Positions 55,799-64,000 of a stretch of 64,000 bases of DNA are shown piece by piece. Origin of the DNA: Streptomyces lienomycini (lineage in GTDB: Bacteria > Actinomycetota > Actinomycetes > Streptomycetales > Streptomycetaceae). A model generated the notes under the pieces. The model was not told where the DNA came from. It searched no databases and saw only the letters and a program-made list of their open reading frames with translations. Each line of letters starts with the position of its first letter. Position 1 is the stretch's first letter. A program made the translations under genes and the position numbers. The stretch spans positions 5,022,001 through 5,086,000 of the forward strand of contig NZ_CP116257.1 in the NCBI RefSeq assembly GCF_027947595.1. The letters are read 5' to 3'.

Positions 55799-57018
55799 CC
55801 GCACCCGCCCGCCCCACCCGCGGCTCCGAGGAACTGATCCGGGCGGAGGAGCCCGTCCTCGCGCACAACTACCACCCGCTGCCCGTCGTGGTGGCCCGCG
55901 CGGAGGGCGCCTGGGTCGAGGACGTCGAGGGCCGCCGCTACCTGGACATGCTGGCCGGCTACTCGGCGCTCAACTTCGGTCACCGCCATCCGGCGCTGGT
56001 CGAGGCCGCGCACCGCCAGCTGGACCGGCTGACCCTCACCTCCCGCGCCTTCCACAACGACCGCCTCGCCGGCTTCGCCGAGCGGCTGGCCGCGCTCACC
56101 GGCACGGACATGGTGCTGCCGATGAACACCGGCGCGGAGGCGGTGGAGAGCGGCATCAAGGTGGCCCGCAAGTGGGCCTACGACGTGAAGGGCGTCCCGG
56201 CCGACCGGGCGACGATCGTGGTCGCGGCGGACAACTTCCACGGCCGTACGACGACCATCGTGAGCTTCTCCACCGACGAGACGGCCCGCTTTGGCTTCGG
56301 CCCGTTCACGCCCGGCTTCCGGATCGTGCCGTACAACGACCTGGCGGCGATGGAGGCGGCGGTCGACGAGACGACGGCGGCCGTGCTGATCGAGCCGATC
56401 CAGGGCGAGGCGGGGGTCAACATCCCCGACGACGGCTATCTGGCGGGTGTGCGGGAGCTGACCCGGCGCAAGGGCTGCCTGTTCGTCGCGGACGAGATCC
56501 AGTCGGGTCTGGGCCGCACGGGGCACACCCTGGCCGTCGAGCACGAGTCGGTGGTGCCCGACGTGGTGCTGCTCGGCAAGGCCCTGGGCGGCGGCATCGT
56601 CCCGGTGTCGGCGGTGGTCGGCCGGCGTGAGGTGCTGGGTGTGCTGCACCCGGGCGAGCACGGTTCGACGTTCGGCGGCAACCCGCTGGCCGCCGCGGTG
56701 GGCACGGCGGTGGTGGAGCTGCTGGAGACCGGCGAGTTCCAGCGCCGGGCGGCCGAGCTGGGCACGGTGCTGCGCGAGGGCCTGACCGCCCTGGTCGGCA
56801 AGGGCGTCGTCGGCTTCCGGGCGCGGGGGCTGTGGGCGGGCGTCGACGTGGACCCGGCGCTGGGCAGCGGGCGGGAGATCAGCGAGCGGCTGATGCGCGA
56901 GGGCGTCCTGGTCAAGGACACCCACGGCTCGACGATCCGCCTCGCCCCGCCGCTGACCGTCACCGGACCGGAGCTGGAGGGCGCCCTCGGGACCCTGGAG
57001 AAGGTCCTGACCTCCTGA
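55795..57018 (+). CDS. rocD: Ornithine aminotransferase
   Basis: 407 residues, ATG 55795 overlapping the ddaH stop. Class III PLP aminotransferase: MNTGAEAVESGIKVARKW (cofactor phosphate loop), VLIEPIQGEAGVNIPDDGYL, FVADEIQSGLGRTG and LLGKALGGGIVPVSAV with the PLP lysine. It converts ornithine to glutamate semialdehyde. Together with DDAH it links arginine derivatives to glutamate and proline. A hairpin follows. Confidence 0.94.
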   Translation: MTAPARPTRGSEELIRAEEPVLAHNYHPLPVVVARAEGAWVEDVEGRRYLDMLAGYSALNFGHRHPALVEAAHRQLDRLTLTSRAFHNDRLAGFAERLAALTGTDMVLPMNTGAEAVESGIKVARKWAYDVKGVPADRATIVVAADNFHGRTTTIVSFSTDETARFGFGPFTPGFRIVPYNDLAAMEAAVDETTAAVLIEPIQGEAGVNIPDDGYLAGVRELTRRKGCLFVADEIQSGLGRTGHTLAVEHESVVPDVVLLGKALGGGIVPVSAVVGRREVLGVLHPGEHGSTFGGNPLAAAVGTAVVELLETGEFQRRAAELGTVLREGLTALVGKGVVGFRARGLWAGVDVDPALGSGREISERLMREGVLVKDTHGSTIRLAPPLTVTGPELEGALGTLEKVLTS

Positions 57019-57043
57019 CCCGCCGGCTGCCCCGCCCGGCGGG
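57019..57043 (+). terminator. Hairpin after rocD
   Basis: CCCGCCGG (57019-57026) pairs with CCGGCGGG (57036-57043), 9-nt loop, ending 3 bp before the convergent RpiB stop codon. Confidence 0.6.
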
Positions 57044-57045
57044 GT

Positions 57046-57504
57046 TCACCGAGCGGCTCGGGGTCCTTCGTCGAGCCGCTCCACGTGCGTGACGTTGTCC
57101 CGGTCCTCGGCGTCCTGGCTCGGCCCGGCCGCGAACCAGGCGTCGAGGATCTCCCGCAGCAGCGGCCCGGACGTCAGCCGCAGGCCGAGGGCGAGCACGT
57201 TGGCGTCGTTCCAGCGGCGGGCCCCGTCAGCGGTGTACGCGTCGGTGCACAGGGCCGCCCGGACACCCGGCACCTTGTTGGCGGCGATCGACGCGCCGGT
57301 GCCGGTCCAGCAGCACACCACGGCCTGGTCGGCCCGCCCCTCGGCGACCTCGCGCGCCGCCCGCTCGGAGCAGACGGCCCACCGCGGGTCCGCGTCCGGG
57401 CTCAGCGCGCCGTGCGCGGACACCTCGTGGCCGCGGGCGCGCAGGTCCTCGACGAGGAGCCGGGCCACGGGTTCGTCCATGTCGCTGGAGACGGAGATAC
57501 GCAT
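57046..57504 (-). CDS. RpiB/LacA/LacB-family sugar-phosphate isomerase
   Basis: 152 residues. MRISVSSDMDEPVARLLVEDLRARGHEV is the Rossmann-like start and CCWTGTGASIAANKVPGVRAALCTDAYTADGARRWNDANVLALG the catalytic loop of RpiB, with the nucleophilic Cys and the anion-hole glycines. It may interconvert ribose and ribulose 5-phosphates or related sugars. Single gene; the start sits 142 bp from the divergent transporter. The C-terminal extension (PSQDAEDRDNVTHVERLDEGPRAAR) is unlike E. coli RpiB. Confidence 0.85.
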   Translation of the reverse strand: MRISVSSDMDEPVARLLVEDLRARGHEVSAHGALSPDADPRWAVCSERAAREVAEGRADQAVVCCWTGTGASIAANKVPGVRAALCTDAYTADGARRWNDANVLALGLRLTSGPLLREILDAWFAAGPSQDAEDRDNVTHVERLDEGPRAAR

Positions 57505-57646
57505 GGGGGAAGCGTACGCACCGGGCCGCTCACCTCATCGGCTCAACCACATGACTGACGTCACGACCATACCCAGCATGATCGGGGGAACGGGTACGAG
57601 CTGAGAGACGTACGACCGAGCAGGACTCCGCCCGGAGTGTCTGCGC

Positions 57647-59161
57647 GTGGAAAGGGAGGCCGCCACGTCCCCCACCGAGAACGGACCGGAGACCGACACC
57701 GCCGCGGTGCGCCGCCACCCCGCCCTGTTCCGGGCGATCAAGCGTCGGCGAAACCCCCGGCTGCGCCGGTCCGACATCACCGTCACGGACGAGGCCGCGG
57801 TGAAGCGCGCCGTGAAGGCGGCCTCTCTCGGCAATGCCATGGAGTGGTTCGACTTCGGCATCTACGCCTATCTCGCGGGCACCATCGGACGGGTGTTCTT
57901 CCCGTCCGGGAGTGACACCGCGCAGCTGCTGTCCTCGTTCGCCACCTTCGCCGTGGCGTTCCTGGTGCGCCCGATCGGCGGCATGGTCTTCGGCCCGATG
58001 GGTGACAAGATCGGCCGCAAGAAGGTGCTGGCGCTGACGATGATCCTCATGGCGATCGGCACGGCCGCCATCGGGTTCATTCCCAGCTACGACTCGATCG
58101 GCTTCTGGTCCCCGCTGCTGCTGATCCTGTTCCGCCTGCTCCAGGGCTTCTCCACCGGCGGCGAGTACGGCGGCGCGTCCACCTTCATCGCCGAGTACGC
58201 GCCCGACAAGCGCCGCGGTTTCTTCGGCAGCTTCCTGGAGCTGGGCACGCTGGCCGGGTACACGGGCGCCGCCAGCCTGGTCACCGCCCTCACGGCGGGG
58301 CTCGGCAGCGACACCATGGACGCGTGGGGCTGGCGGATCCCGTTCCTCGTCGCGGCGCCGCTCGGCATCGTGGGTATCTACCTGCGGCTGAAGCTCGACG
58401 ACACGCCCGCGTTCCTGAAGCTGGAGGACTCCAACGTCCACATCTCGGACGCGGCGAACGCGGTGGAGACCACCGCACGGGGCGACCTCCTGAAGATCTT
58501 CCGCACCCACTGGCGTTCGCTGGTGCTGTGCATCGCGCTGGTCGGCGCGTACAACATCACGGACTACATGCTGCTGTCGTACATGCCGACGTACCTGTCG
58601 GACGAGCTGGACTACAGCGAGAGCCACGGTCTGATGATCCTGGTGGCGACGATGGTGCTGCTGATGCTGATCATCAACCAGGTCGGCCGGCTCTCCGACC
58701 ACTTCGGCCGCAAGCCCGTCCTGATGACCGGCATGATCGGCTTCTTCGTGCTGTCCACCCCGGCGTTCCTGCTGGTGCGGGAGGGCAGTCTGATCGCCGT
58801 CTCGGGCGGCATGCTGATGCTCGGCCTGTCGCTGGTCTGCCTGCTGGGCACGATGTCGGCGGCGCTGCCGGCGATGTTCCCGACCAACGTCCGGTACGGA
58901 TCGCTGTCGGTGGGCTACAACCTGTCGGCGTCCCTGTTCGGCGGCACCACCCCGCTGGTGATCACCGCCCTGATCAGTGTGACCGGCTCCGAGATGATGC
59001 CGGCCTACTACTCGATGGCGGCGGCCCTGGTCGGTGTCGTGGCCGTGGCCTGCATGAAGGAGACTGCGAAGCAGCCGCTGGAGGGATCGCCGCCGTCGGT
59101 GCAGACCCCGGAGGAGGCGGCGGAGATGGTGGAGTCCCAGGCGCCGACGCCGAAGTTCTGA
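57647..59161 (+). CDS. MFS transporter of the ProP/metabolite:proton symporter type
   Basis: 504 residues, 12 membrane segments. AASLGNAMEWFDFGIYAYLAGTIGRVFFPSG and GGMVFGPMGDKIGRKKVLAL (motif A) and RLLQGFSTGGEYGGASTFIAEYAP are the sugar-porter MHS-branch motifs of ProP/KgtP/ShiA. It carries a compatible solute or an organic acid into the cell with protons; the solute is not evident. GTG 57647 lacks a Shine-Dalgarno. A strong terminator follows. Confidence 0.88.
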   Translation: MEREAATSPTENGPETDTAAVRRHPALFRAIKRRRNPRLRRSDITVTDEAAVKRAVKAASLGNAMEWFDFGIYAYLAGTIGRVFFPSGSDTAQLLSSFATFAVAFLVRPIGGMVFGPMGDKIGRKKVLALTMILMAIGTAAIGFIPSYDSIGFWSPLLLILFRLLQGFSTGGEYGGASTFIAEYAPDKRRGFFGSFLELGTLAGYTGAASLVTALTAGLGSDTMDAWGWRIPFLVAAPLGIVGIYLRLKLDDTPAFLKLEDSNVHISDAANAVETTARGDLLKIFRTHWRSLVLCIALVGAYNITDYMLLSYMPTYLSDELDYSESHGLMILVATMVLLMLIINQVGRLSDHFGRKPVLMTGMIGFFVLSTPAFLLVREGSLIAVSGGMLMLGLSLVCLLGTMSAALPAMFPTNVRYGSLSVGYNLSASLFGGTTPLVITALISVTGSEMMPAYYSMAAALVGVVAVACMKETAKQPLEGSPPSVQTPEEAAEMVESQAPTPKF

Positions 59162-59171
59162 GCGCGGGTGA

Positions 59172-59210
59172 GGGGCGGTGGGGGTACGTGTCGCGTACCC
59201 CCACCGCCCC
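59172..59210. terminator. 17-bp perfect hairpin between convergent genes
   Basis: GGGGCGGTGGGGGTACG (59172-59188) pairs completely with its reverse complement at 59194-59210 across a 5-nt loop. It serves the transporter and, on the other strand, the protease gene. Confidence 0.88.
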
Positions 59211-59241
59211 GTAGTGCTGTCAGGGGTGTGTCAGCCGTGTG

Positions 59242-62200
59242 TCAGACGCGGCCCCACAGGGCGGGGACGTTCGGCGGCTCCCACCCGGGGTAGGCCGTGT
59301 GGCCCTGGATGCACCGGTAGCGGACGCCGTCGTAGGTCACCACGTCACCGGCCGCGTAGGTGGCTCCCAGCTGCCAGGTGGTCTCGCCGCCGCCGTCGCC
59401 GGACACGGTGAGGGTGTACGTGGTGGTGTGGGTGACGGTGCCGGTGCCCGTGATGGTGAGGGTGTAGGTGCCGGCGGCCGTGCCCGCGGCGACCCGTACC
59501 GTGGCGGTCGAGGACTGGCCGGAGGTGACCGAGGCCGGGGTGAAGTCTACACTCACGCCGGTCGGCGCGGCGGACGCCGACAGCCGCACGTTCTGCGCGC
59601 CGCCGCTGGTGGTGGCGGTGTTCACGGTGACCGTCGCGGAGCTGCCCGGGGCGACCGTGCCGGAGGAGGGGTTCGCGGAGACCGAGAAGTCGTCCTGCGG
59701 GTTCGGTGCGTCGCCGACGGCGGTCTTCCAGATCGTGTACGCGATGCCGTCGGCGCTGCGGTTCAGCGCGGTGGCGCTGATGTTGGCGGTGGTGTCGCAG
59801 GCGGAGTGGTAGCACGGGTCGTAGGAGCGGCCCGCGGTGCCGCCCCACTTGGCGGCCTCCGTCGACGACTTGATCGCGGAGGCGCCGGTGGCGTAGCCGG
59901 AGGTGGGGATGCCGACCTGCTGGAACGAGTAGTCGTCGGAGCGGCCCTGGCCCTCGACGTTCTCCTGCGGGGCCAGGCCGAGGGAGGTCCAGTACTCCCG
60001 CATCGGCGCGGAGGCCGAGGAGGTGAGGTTGTTGATGAAGTAGCCGCCGTTGACGGAGGCGACCATGTCGAAGTTGTAGTACGCCTTGATCCGCGAGCGC
60101 TCCGTGGTGCTGAGCGCGCGGGCGTAGAAGTCGGAGCCGTTCAGGCCCTGCTCCTCGTCGGTCCACCAGGCGAAGCGGACGCGGTTCTTCATGGTGGGGT
60201 TCTGCTCGGCCAGGGTGAGCGCCGTCTGAAGGAGCGCCGCGGAGCCGGAGCCGTTGTCGTTGATGCCGGGGCCGGCCGAGACGCCGTCGAGGTGGGCGCC
60301 GAACATGTAGACGCTGTTCGCGTCACCCTTCGGCCACTCGGCGATCAGGTTGTTGCCCGCGCCGGCGGAGCAGCCGGAGGCGCAGGTCTGCTCGGTGACG
60401 GTGTAGCCGGCCGCCTGGAGCCTGCCCTTCACATACGCCAGGGAGGCGTCGTACCCGGGGCCGGTGGCCCGGCGGTTGCCGCCGTTCTGCGCGGCGATGG
60501 AGCCGAACTGCGCGAGGTGGGCCTGGACCTGGGCGACGTCGACGTCGGGCGGGGTGCCCGGGGTGGTGCCGCCGCCGACGGTGAGGGTGTACTGGGCGGT
60601 GTGGCTCTTGCTGCCCGCCGTGCCCTTGACGGTGAGCGAGTAGGTTCCGGCGGCGGTGCCGGACGTGGTGCTCACCCGCATGGTGGAGCTGGCGCCGGAG
60701 GTGACCGTCGAGGGGCTGAAGGTGACGCTCACGCCGGGCGGGGTGCCGGTGGCGGTCAGCGACACCTGCTGGGCGCTGCCGGTGACGGTGCTGGTGTCGA
60801 CCGTGGCGTTGACGGCGGAGCCGGCCTCGACGTCGCCGCTCGCCGGGCTGAGAGCCAGCGAGAAGTCGGTCTCCTGGCGGGTGCAGGTCGGGTCGCCGCC
60901 CTGGGCCGGGACGTCGATGGCGTTCCAGGCCGCCTTGGTGGCGTCGAACAGGTCGCAGGAGGCGTCCAGGTTCTTGGCCGCGGTGAGGGTGGCGGTGCGG
61001 TACCGCTTGTAGGTCATGCCGCTCGTCTTGAGCAGCATCCCGCCGTAGAAGATCTTCCCGGCGTTCTGGATGCCGATGCCGGTCACCTGGCTGCCGTCGC
61101 AGGTGGGGCTGGAGGGTTTGCCGCCGCCGGGGCTGGAACCCTCGGCGAGGAGGTAGAACCAGTGGTTCATCGGCCCGGCCGCGGCGTGCTCCTCGGTGTT
61201 GGGGATGGACGCCGTGTAGCAGGCCGGGTCGTTGTTGACCAGCCGGGGGTTGTACATGTTGCGGATCGGCCCGCGGCCCTGGAGGTCGATCTCCTCGCCG
61301 ACGGTGAAGTCGGGGGTGTCGTACGGGGCGGGCTGGTTCGCGTAGGCCTCGGTCAGGGCGCCCATGATGTCGCCGGTGGCCTCGCCCAGGCCGCTCTCGT
61401 GGTTGGCACCGCCGGGGGTGTAGCTGTCCAGGCCGTGGCCGAACTCGTGGGCGACCACGTCGATCCCGGCGATCCACTTGCCGGCGCTGTTGTGGCCGAT
61501 GGTGACGCGGGAGCCGTCCCAGTAGGCGTTGAGCTGGTTGAGGCCGACGAGGACCGGCCAGCTGCCGCCGTTGCCGTTGTGGCCGCCTCGGCCGAGCCAG
61601 TCGCGGAGCATGTCCGACTCCTTCTGCGCCGCGTACATGACGTCGACGCAGCCGGTCTCACGGCTGGAGGCGTTGCCGGTGCCCCAGTCGTCGTCCGGGC
61701 CGGTGAAGAGGCCGCCGTTGTAGTCCGAGCACTGCAGACCCGGCCGGGTGGTGTCGCGCAGGGCGTACTGGCTGCCGGAGCGGGAGGTGTCGATGGTCAG
61801 CGGGTCGGGGCCGTTCCACTCGCTGTGTCCGGTGCCGGCCTTCACGTCGTCGTAGCTGTCGACGACCTTGCCGGTGCGGGCGTCCACGAACACGTGCAGC
61901 CTGCTGGGCGCGTGGTCCTCGGTCGTGCCGACGAGCACGGTCTCCCAGGCGAGGGTCTGGACGTCGTCCTTGGCCCGGACCACCAGCCGCCTGGAGTCGA
62001 CCTTGTCGACGTCGGCGAGCCGCTCGCGGCTGGTCTTCACGGCCTGCTCGGCCTTGACGGCCGCCTCGGTGGGTACGGCGATCGCGGCGTCGGTGGCGGA
62101 CCGGACGGCGCGGACCCGGCCCCGGCCGTCGGCGAGGACGACGGCGTCGCCCCCGACGACCGGCAGGCCGTTGTAGGTGCGCTCGTAGGCGACGGAGTAC

Positions 62201-62442
62201 AGGTCCTTGTCCCAGGGGGTGACCTGGTGGCGGTCGTACTGCTCGTCGGGGCCGCCGGCGGCGAGGGCGTCGAGGCCGCTGCGTACGGCCCGGTCGGCCG
62301 CGGCGACGGCCTTCTCGACGGGGCTGGGTTCCGCCGCGGAGGGCGCGGACCGCTCCGAGGCCGAGGCGAGGGAGGTCGGTACCACCACCCCTGCGAGTGT
62401 CATGGCCAGGACTGTCCCGGCCACCGCGGTCTGTCTGAGCAT
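59242..62442 (-). CDS. Secreted double metalloprotease: M4 (thermolysin-like) plus M28 aminopeptidase, with chitin-binding tail
   Basis: 1066 residues in one frame, ATG 62442 with AAGGAG upstream. Order: Sec signal ([22 protein letters not shown]); FTP/PepSY propeptide (about 40-200); M4 domain (about 205-510) with zinc motif HEFGH (His332/His336) and Glu354 in GLGEATGD; Ig/BACON-like domain (about 515-620); M28 aminopeptidase (about 625-900), very like the S. griseus aminopeptidase, with [30 protein letters not shown] and CYHSACDT; a second Ig-like domain; and a C-terminal family 5/12 chitin-binding module ([26 protein letters not shown]). Endoprotease and aminopeptidase joined in a single secreted chain can break down proteins to amino acids, perhaps on chitinous material. 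Confidence 0.93.
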   Translation of the reverse strand: MLRQTAVAGTVLAMTLAGVVVPTSLASASERSAPSAAEPSPVEKAVAAADRAVRSGLDALAAGGPDEQYDRHQVTPWDKDLYSVAYERTYNGLPVVGGDAVVLADGRGRVRAVRSATDAAIAVPTEAAVKAEQAVKTSRERLADVDKVDSRRLVVRAKDDVQTLAWETVLVGTTEDHAPSRLHVFVDARTGKVVDSYDDVKAGTGHSEWNGPDPLTIDTSRSGSQYALRDTTRPGLQCSDYNGGLFTGPDDDWGTGNASSRETGCVDVMYAAQKESDMLRDWLGRGGHNGNGGSWPVLVGLNQLNAYWDGSRVTIGHNSAGKWIAGIDVVAHEFGHGLDSYTPGGANHESGLGEATGDIMGALTEAYANQPAPYDTPDFTVGEEIDLQGRGPIRNMYNPRLVNNDPACYTASIPNTEEHAAAGPMNHWFYLLAEGSSPGGGKPSSPTCDGSQVTGIGIQNAGKIFYGGMLLKTSGMTYKRYRTATLTAAKNLDASCDLFDATKAAWNAIDVPAQGGDPTCTRQETDFSLALSPASGDVEAGSAVNATVDTSTVTGSAQQVSLTATGTPPGVSVTFSPSTVTSGASSTMRVSTTSGTAAGTYSLTVKGTAGSKSHTAQYTLTVGGGTTPGTPPDVDVAQVQAHLAQFGSIAAQNGGNRRATGPGYDASLAYVKGRLQAAGYTVTEQTCASGCSAGAGNNLIAEWPKGDANSVYMFGAHLDGVSAGPGINDNGSGSAALLQTALTLAEQNPTMKNRVRFAWWTDEEQGLNGSDFYARALSTTERSRIKAYYNFDMVASVNGGYFINNLTSSASAPMREYWTSLGLAPQENVEGQGRSDDYSFQQVGIPTSGYATGASAIKSSTEAAKWGGTAGRSYDPCYHSACDTTANISATALNRSADGIAYTIWKTAVGDAPNPQDDFSVSANPSSGTVAPGSSATVTVNTATTSGGAQNVRLSASAAPTGVSVDFTPASVTSGQSSTATVRVAAGTAAGTYTLTITGTGTVTHTTTYTLTVSGDGGGETTWQLGATYAAGDVVTYDGVRYRCIQGHTAYPGWEPPNVPALWGRV

Positions 62443-62673
62443 CGTGGCTCCTTGTGAGAGTGGGGGCTCCTTGCGGGCCGGCCCGGGCCATGGCGTGCCG
62501 GACGCGCACCCCGGGGTGCCGGGGCGCGTCCCACGGGTGTCGGTTGCATGTCATGTCGCGGGCTGGCGGAACCCTCACACCCCGCCGCGGCCGAAGCAAC
62601 GGCTCCGCGGGCGCGGTGCGGTCCTGTCAAAATCCGGCAAGTGCGGGCGGGCGCGGGCGACGGGCCCCGTGCC

Positions 62674-64000
62674 TCACTCCCCCACGTCCAGCAGCCGCTC
62701 CCGGTACGCCCTGACCTCGGGCAGCTCGCCCCACTGGCCGCCGGTGAGCCTGCTGTGCAGCCCGCGCAGTTCCGCGACGACCATCGACTCGCGCGAGCGC
62801 ACCGCCTCCGGCAGGACCTCCGAGGCGAGGGCGACGGCGGCGCCCGGGTCGCCCGCGCACGCCCAGCTGTCCGCGAGGCGCAGGGTGAGCAGCAGGCGGG
62901 CGCCCCGCATCTGGGGCGGTACCTGCGCGCAGGACCGCGCGGTGGCGTCGACCGCGCGCCGTGCCGCGGCCCGGTCCCCGGTCGCCACGGCGAGGTCGCG
63001 CAGGGCGCCGCCGATCGCCGAGTCGACCCGCATGCCGCCCTCGGCGCCGGCCAGCCAGGGCGCCTCCAGGTGGTCCCGCGCATCGAGGCGGGCGAACCCG
63101 CGCCGGGCCAGCGTGATGTGCCGGCGGCACTGCGGCGCGTCGCCCGCCAGGGCGTGGCCGCGCGCCTGGTAGAGGTCCGACAGGGTGGCCGTCCACCGGC
63201 GCCGCCCGTCCACCGCGCCGATGCCCCGCGCGTACCCGAGCATCAGCGAGGGGTCCCCGTCGAGCCGGACCAGGGTGCACATGTCACTGAGCAGCGTCGC
63301 GCGGGCCGGGGCGTCCCGGACGGCGTCCGCCCAGCGCAGTCCGTGGCCGAACCAGGCCATCGCCACGCCGCTCTGCCCGCGCTCCATCCGCAGCCGGCCG
63401 GCGACCTGGGCGTACTGCGCGGCCAGCCGCACCTGCCCGTACGGCAGCCGCCCGGCGGAGTTGATCTCCTCGGCCCAGCGCGCCACGGCCCGCAGCAGTC
63501 CCTCCACGGCCCGCACCCGGCCCTCGTGCCGGAACGCCTCACGGATCAGACAGGCGAGCACGGCGGTGAGGCCGTGCAGCAGATCGGCCTCGGAGACCGC
63601 TCCTCGGCCGCCCGTGCCCCACGCCTCGACCGGTCCGCCGCGCGGCCCCGGCCCGTCGAGGAGGGCCGGTAACGCGCCCGGCTCGGGCACGGCGCATCCC
63701 GCGGTGCCGTGCAGCGGGCACGCCAGTCCCTCGGCGGGCAGCCGCGCGGGCCACATCCCGGGGTCCGGCGCCCGCTTCCCGCCGGGGGCGTCCGAGCCGG
63801 GCAGCGGCGCGAACAGTGCCGGGTCGAGAGCCGACCGGCCCGGCTCCGACGCTGCTTCGCGCGGCGCGGCCGCGACCGCGGCCAGCTCGCCGCCGGTCTC
63901 CAGCACCGCGTCGAGCCGGCGCACCAGCCCGACGGGCGGCTCACGGAGACCGGCTTCGAGCCGGCTGAGGACGGAGTGGTGGTAGCCCACCCGCAGACCG
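62674..64000 (-). CDS. XRE-type regulator with C-terminal TPR-like helices, N-terminus outside the window
   Basis: The visible 442 codons start in the second half of a helix-turn-helix (GLRVGYHHSVLSRLEAGLREPP), so the gene continues past the right edge. The rest is an alpha-helical repeat region (MAWFGHGLRWADAVRDAPARATLLSDMCTLVRLDG) like those of Streptomyces regulators tied to TPR sensing. Cysteines in CPLHGTAGCAVPEPG are a possible short metal site. It is 230 bp upstream of the double protease in the same direction; regulation of that gene is possible but unproven. Confidence 0.75.
   Translation of the reverse strand, partial: GLRVGYHHSVLSRLEAGLREPPVGLVRRLDAVLETGGELAAVAAAPREAASEPGRSALDPALFAPLPGSDAPGGKRAPDPGMWPARLPAEGLACPLHGTAGCAVPEPGALPALLDGPGPRGGPVEAWGTGGRGAVSEADLLHGLTAVLACLIREAFRHEGRVRAVEGLLRAVARWAEEINSAGRLPYGQVRLAAQYAQVAGRLRMERGQSGVAMAWFGHGLRWADAVRDAPARATLLSDMCTLVRLDGDPSLMLGYARGIGAVDGRRRWTATLSDLYQARGHALAGDAPQCRRHITLARRGFARLDARDHLEAPWLAGAEGGMRVDSAIGGALRDLAVATGDRAAARRAVDATARSCAQVPPQMRGARLLLTLRLADSWACAGDPGAAVALASEVLPEAVRSRESMVVAELRGLHSRLTGGQWGELPEVRAYRERLLDVGE

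Noticed and set aside
57556..57563. TGACGTCA palindrome between the RpiB and transporter genes
   Set aside because: An 8-bp palindrome is expected by chance in 64 kb and nothing else supports a site.
59239..62457. A 1072-residue open frame on the plus strand
   Set aside because: Mirror image of the M4/M28 protease gene. It is Gly/Val-rich low complexity, has no motif, and its opposite strand encodes complete active sites.

Overview
The window is high-GC chromosomal DNA with the codon bias of an actinomycete. Its gene content points firmly to Streptomyces: RppA plus a CYP158A2-type P450 plus a cupin, CelB plus a cellulose-active LPMO, MurT/GatD, a group III phosphofructokinase, and Tat substrates. 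From memory, the order resembles the S. coelicolor interval that runs from xylB through celB, lig, rppA, pfkA3 and rocD (about SCO1170 to SCO1230), so this is core-like chromosome rather than an island. I saw no rRNA, tRNA, CRISPR array, insertion sequence or attachment site.

Layout. 0-6 kb: end of a xylulokinase, a ROK repressor, a Tat-exported amidase, then a GAF/winged-helix regulator beside an aldehyde dehydrogenase. 6-8.2 kb: a DUF2071 gene, and a MerR regulator fused to two DNA-sliding-clamp domains. 8.3-21.5 kb: a tightly coupled five-gene operon (DUF4132; a 1728-residue unknown protein; MoxR-type AAA+ ATPase; DUF5682 fused to a VWA domain; SWIM zinc-finger protein). It matches the parts list of the uncharacterised E. 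coli yehI/L/M/P/Q cluster and is preceded by a good match to the LexA-independent (PafBC-type) DNA-damage promoter. 21.5-25.3 kb: a cellulose module of LacI/CebR-like repressor, three CebR-type operators, GH12 cellulase and LPMO. 25.4-34 kb: small and transport genes (MarR with an MFS pump, DUF779, phosphodiesterase), an acyl-CoA dehydrogenase/quinone reductase operon and an XRE-cupin regulator. 34-39 kb: thioredoxin-reductase-like flavoprotein, ATP-dependent DNA ligase with Nudix hydrolase, semialdehyde dehydrogenase. 39.4-42.3 kb: the rppA/P450/cupin pigment operon. 42.3-49.6 kb: acyl-CoA dehydrogenase with divergent TetR, deformylase, MurT/GatD, phosphofructokinase, a CtaG-like membrane protein. 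49.7-57.5 kb: a LytTR/LytS two-component system wrapped around a sodium:solute symporter that carries a very long hexanucleotide array, then Lrp with dimethylargininase and ornithine aminotransferase. 57.6-64 kb: a ProP-like transporter, a secreted M4 plus M28 double protease with a chitin-binding tail, and a truncated XRE/TPR regulator.

How the parts work together. The cellulase and LPMO are jointly set up for cellulose attack under cellobiose-type control. RppA, P450 and cupin make and couple tetrahydroxynaphthalene/flaviolin. DDAH and RocD process arginine and ornithine under a neighbouring Lrp. The strongest candidate for an undescribed system is the 8.3-21.5 kb operon together with the MerR-clamp gene just upstream. 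The combination of a sliding-clamp-like sensor, a DNA-damage-type promoter, a MoxR/VWA machine and a SWIM protein suggests a genome-stress response of unknown mechanism. Function there is inference; gene order, overlaps, motifs and promoter are read directly from the sequence.
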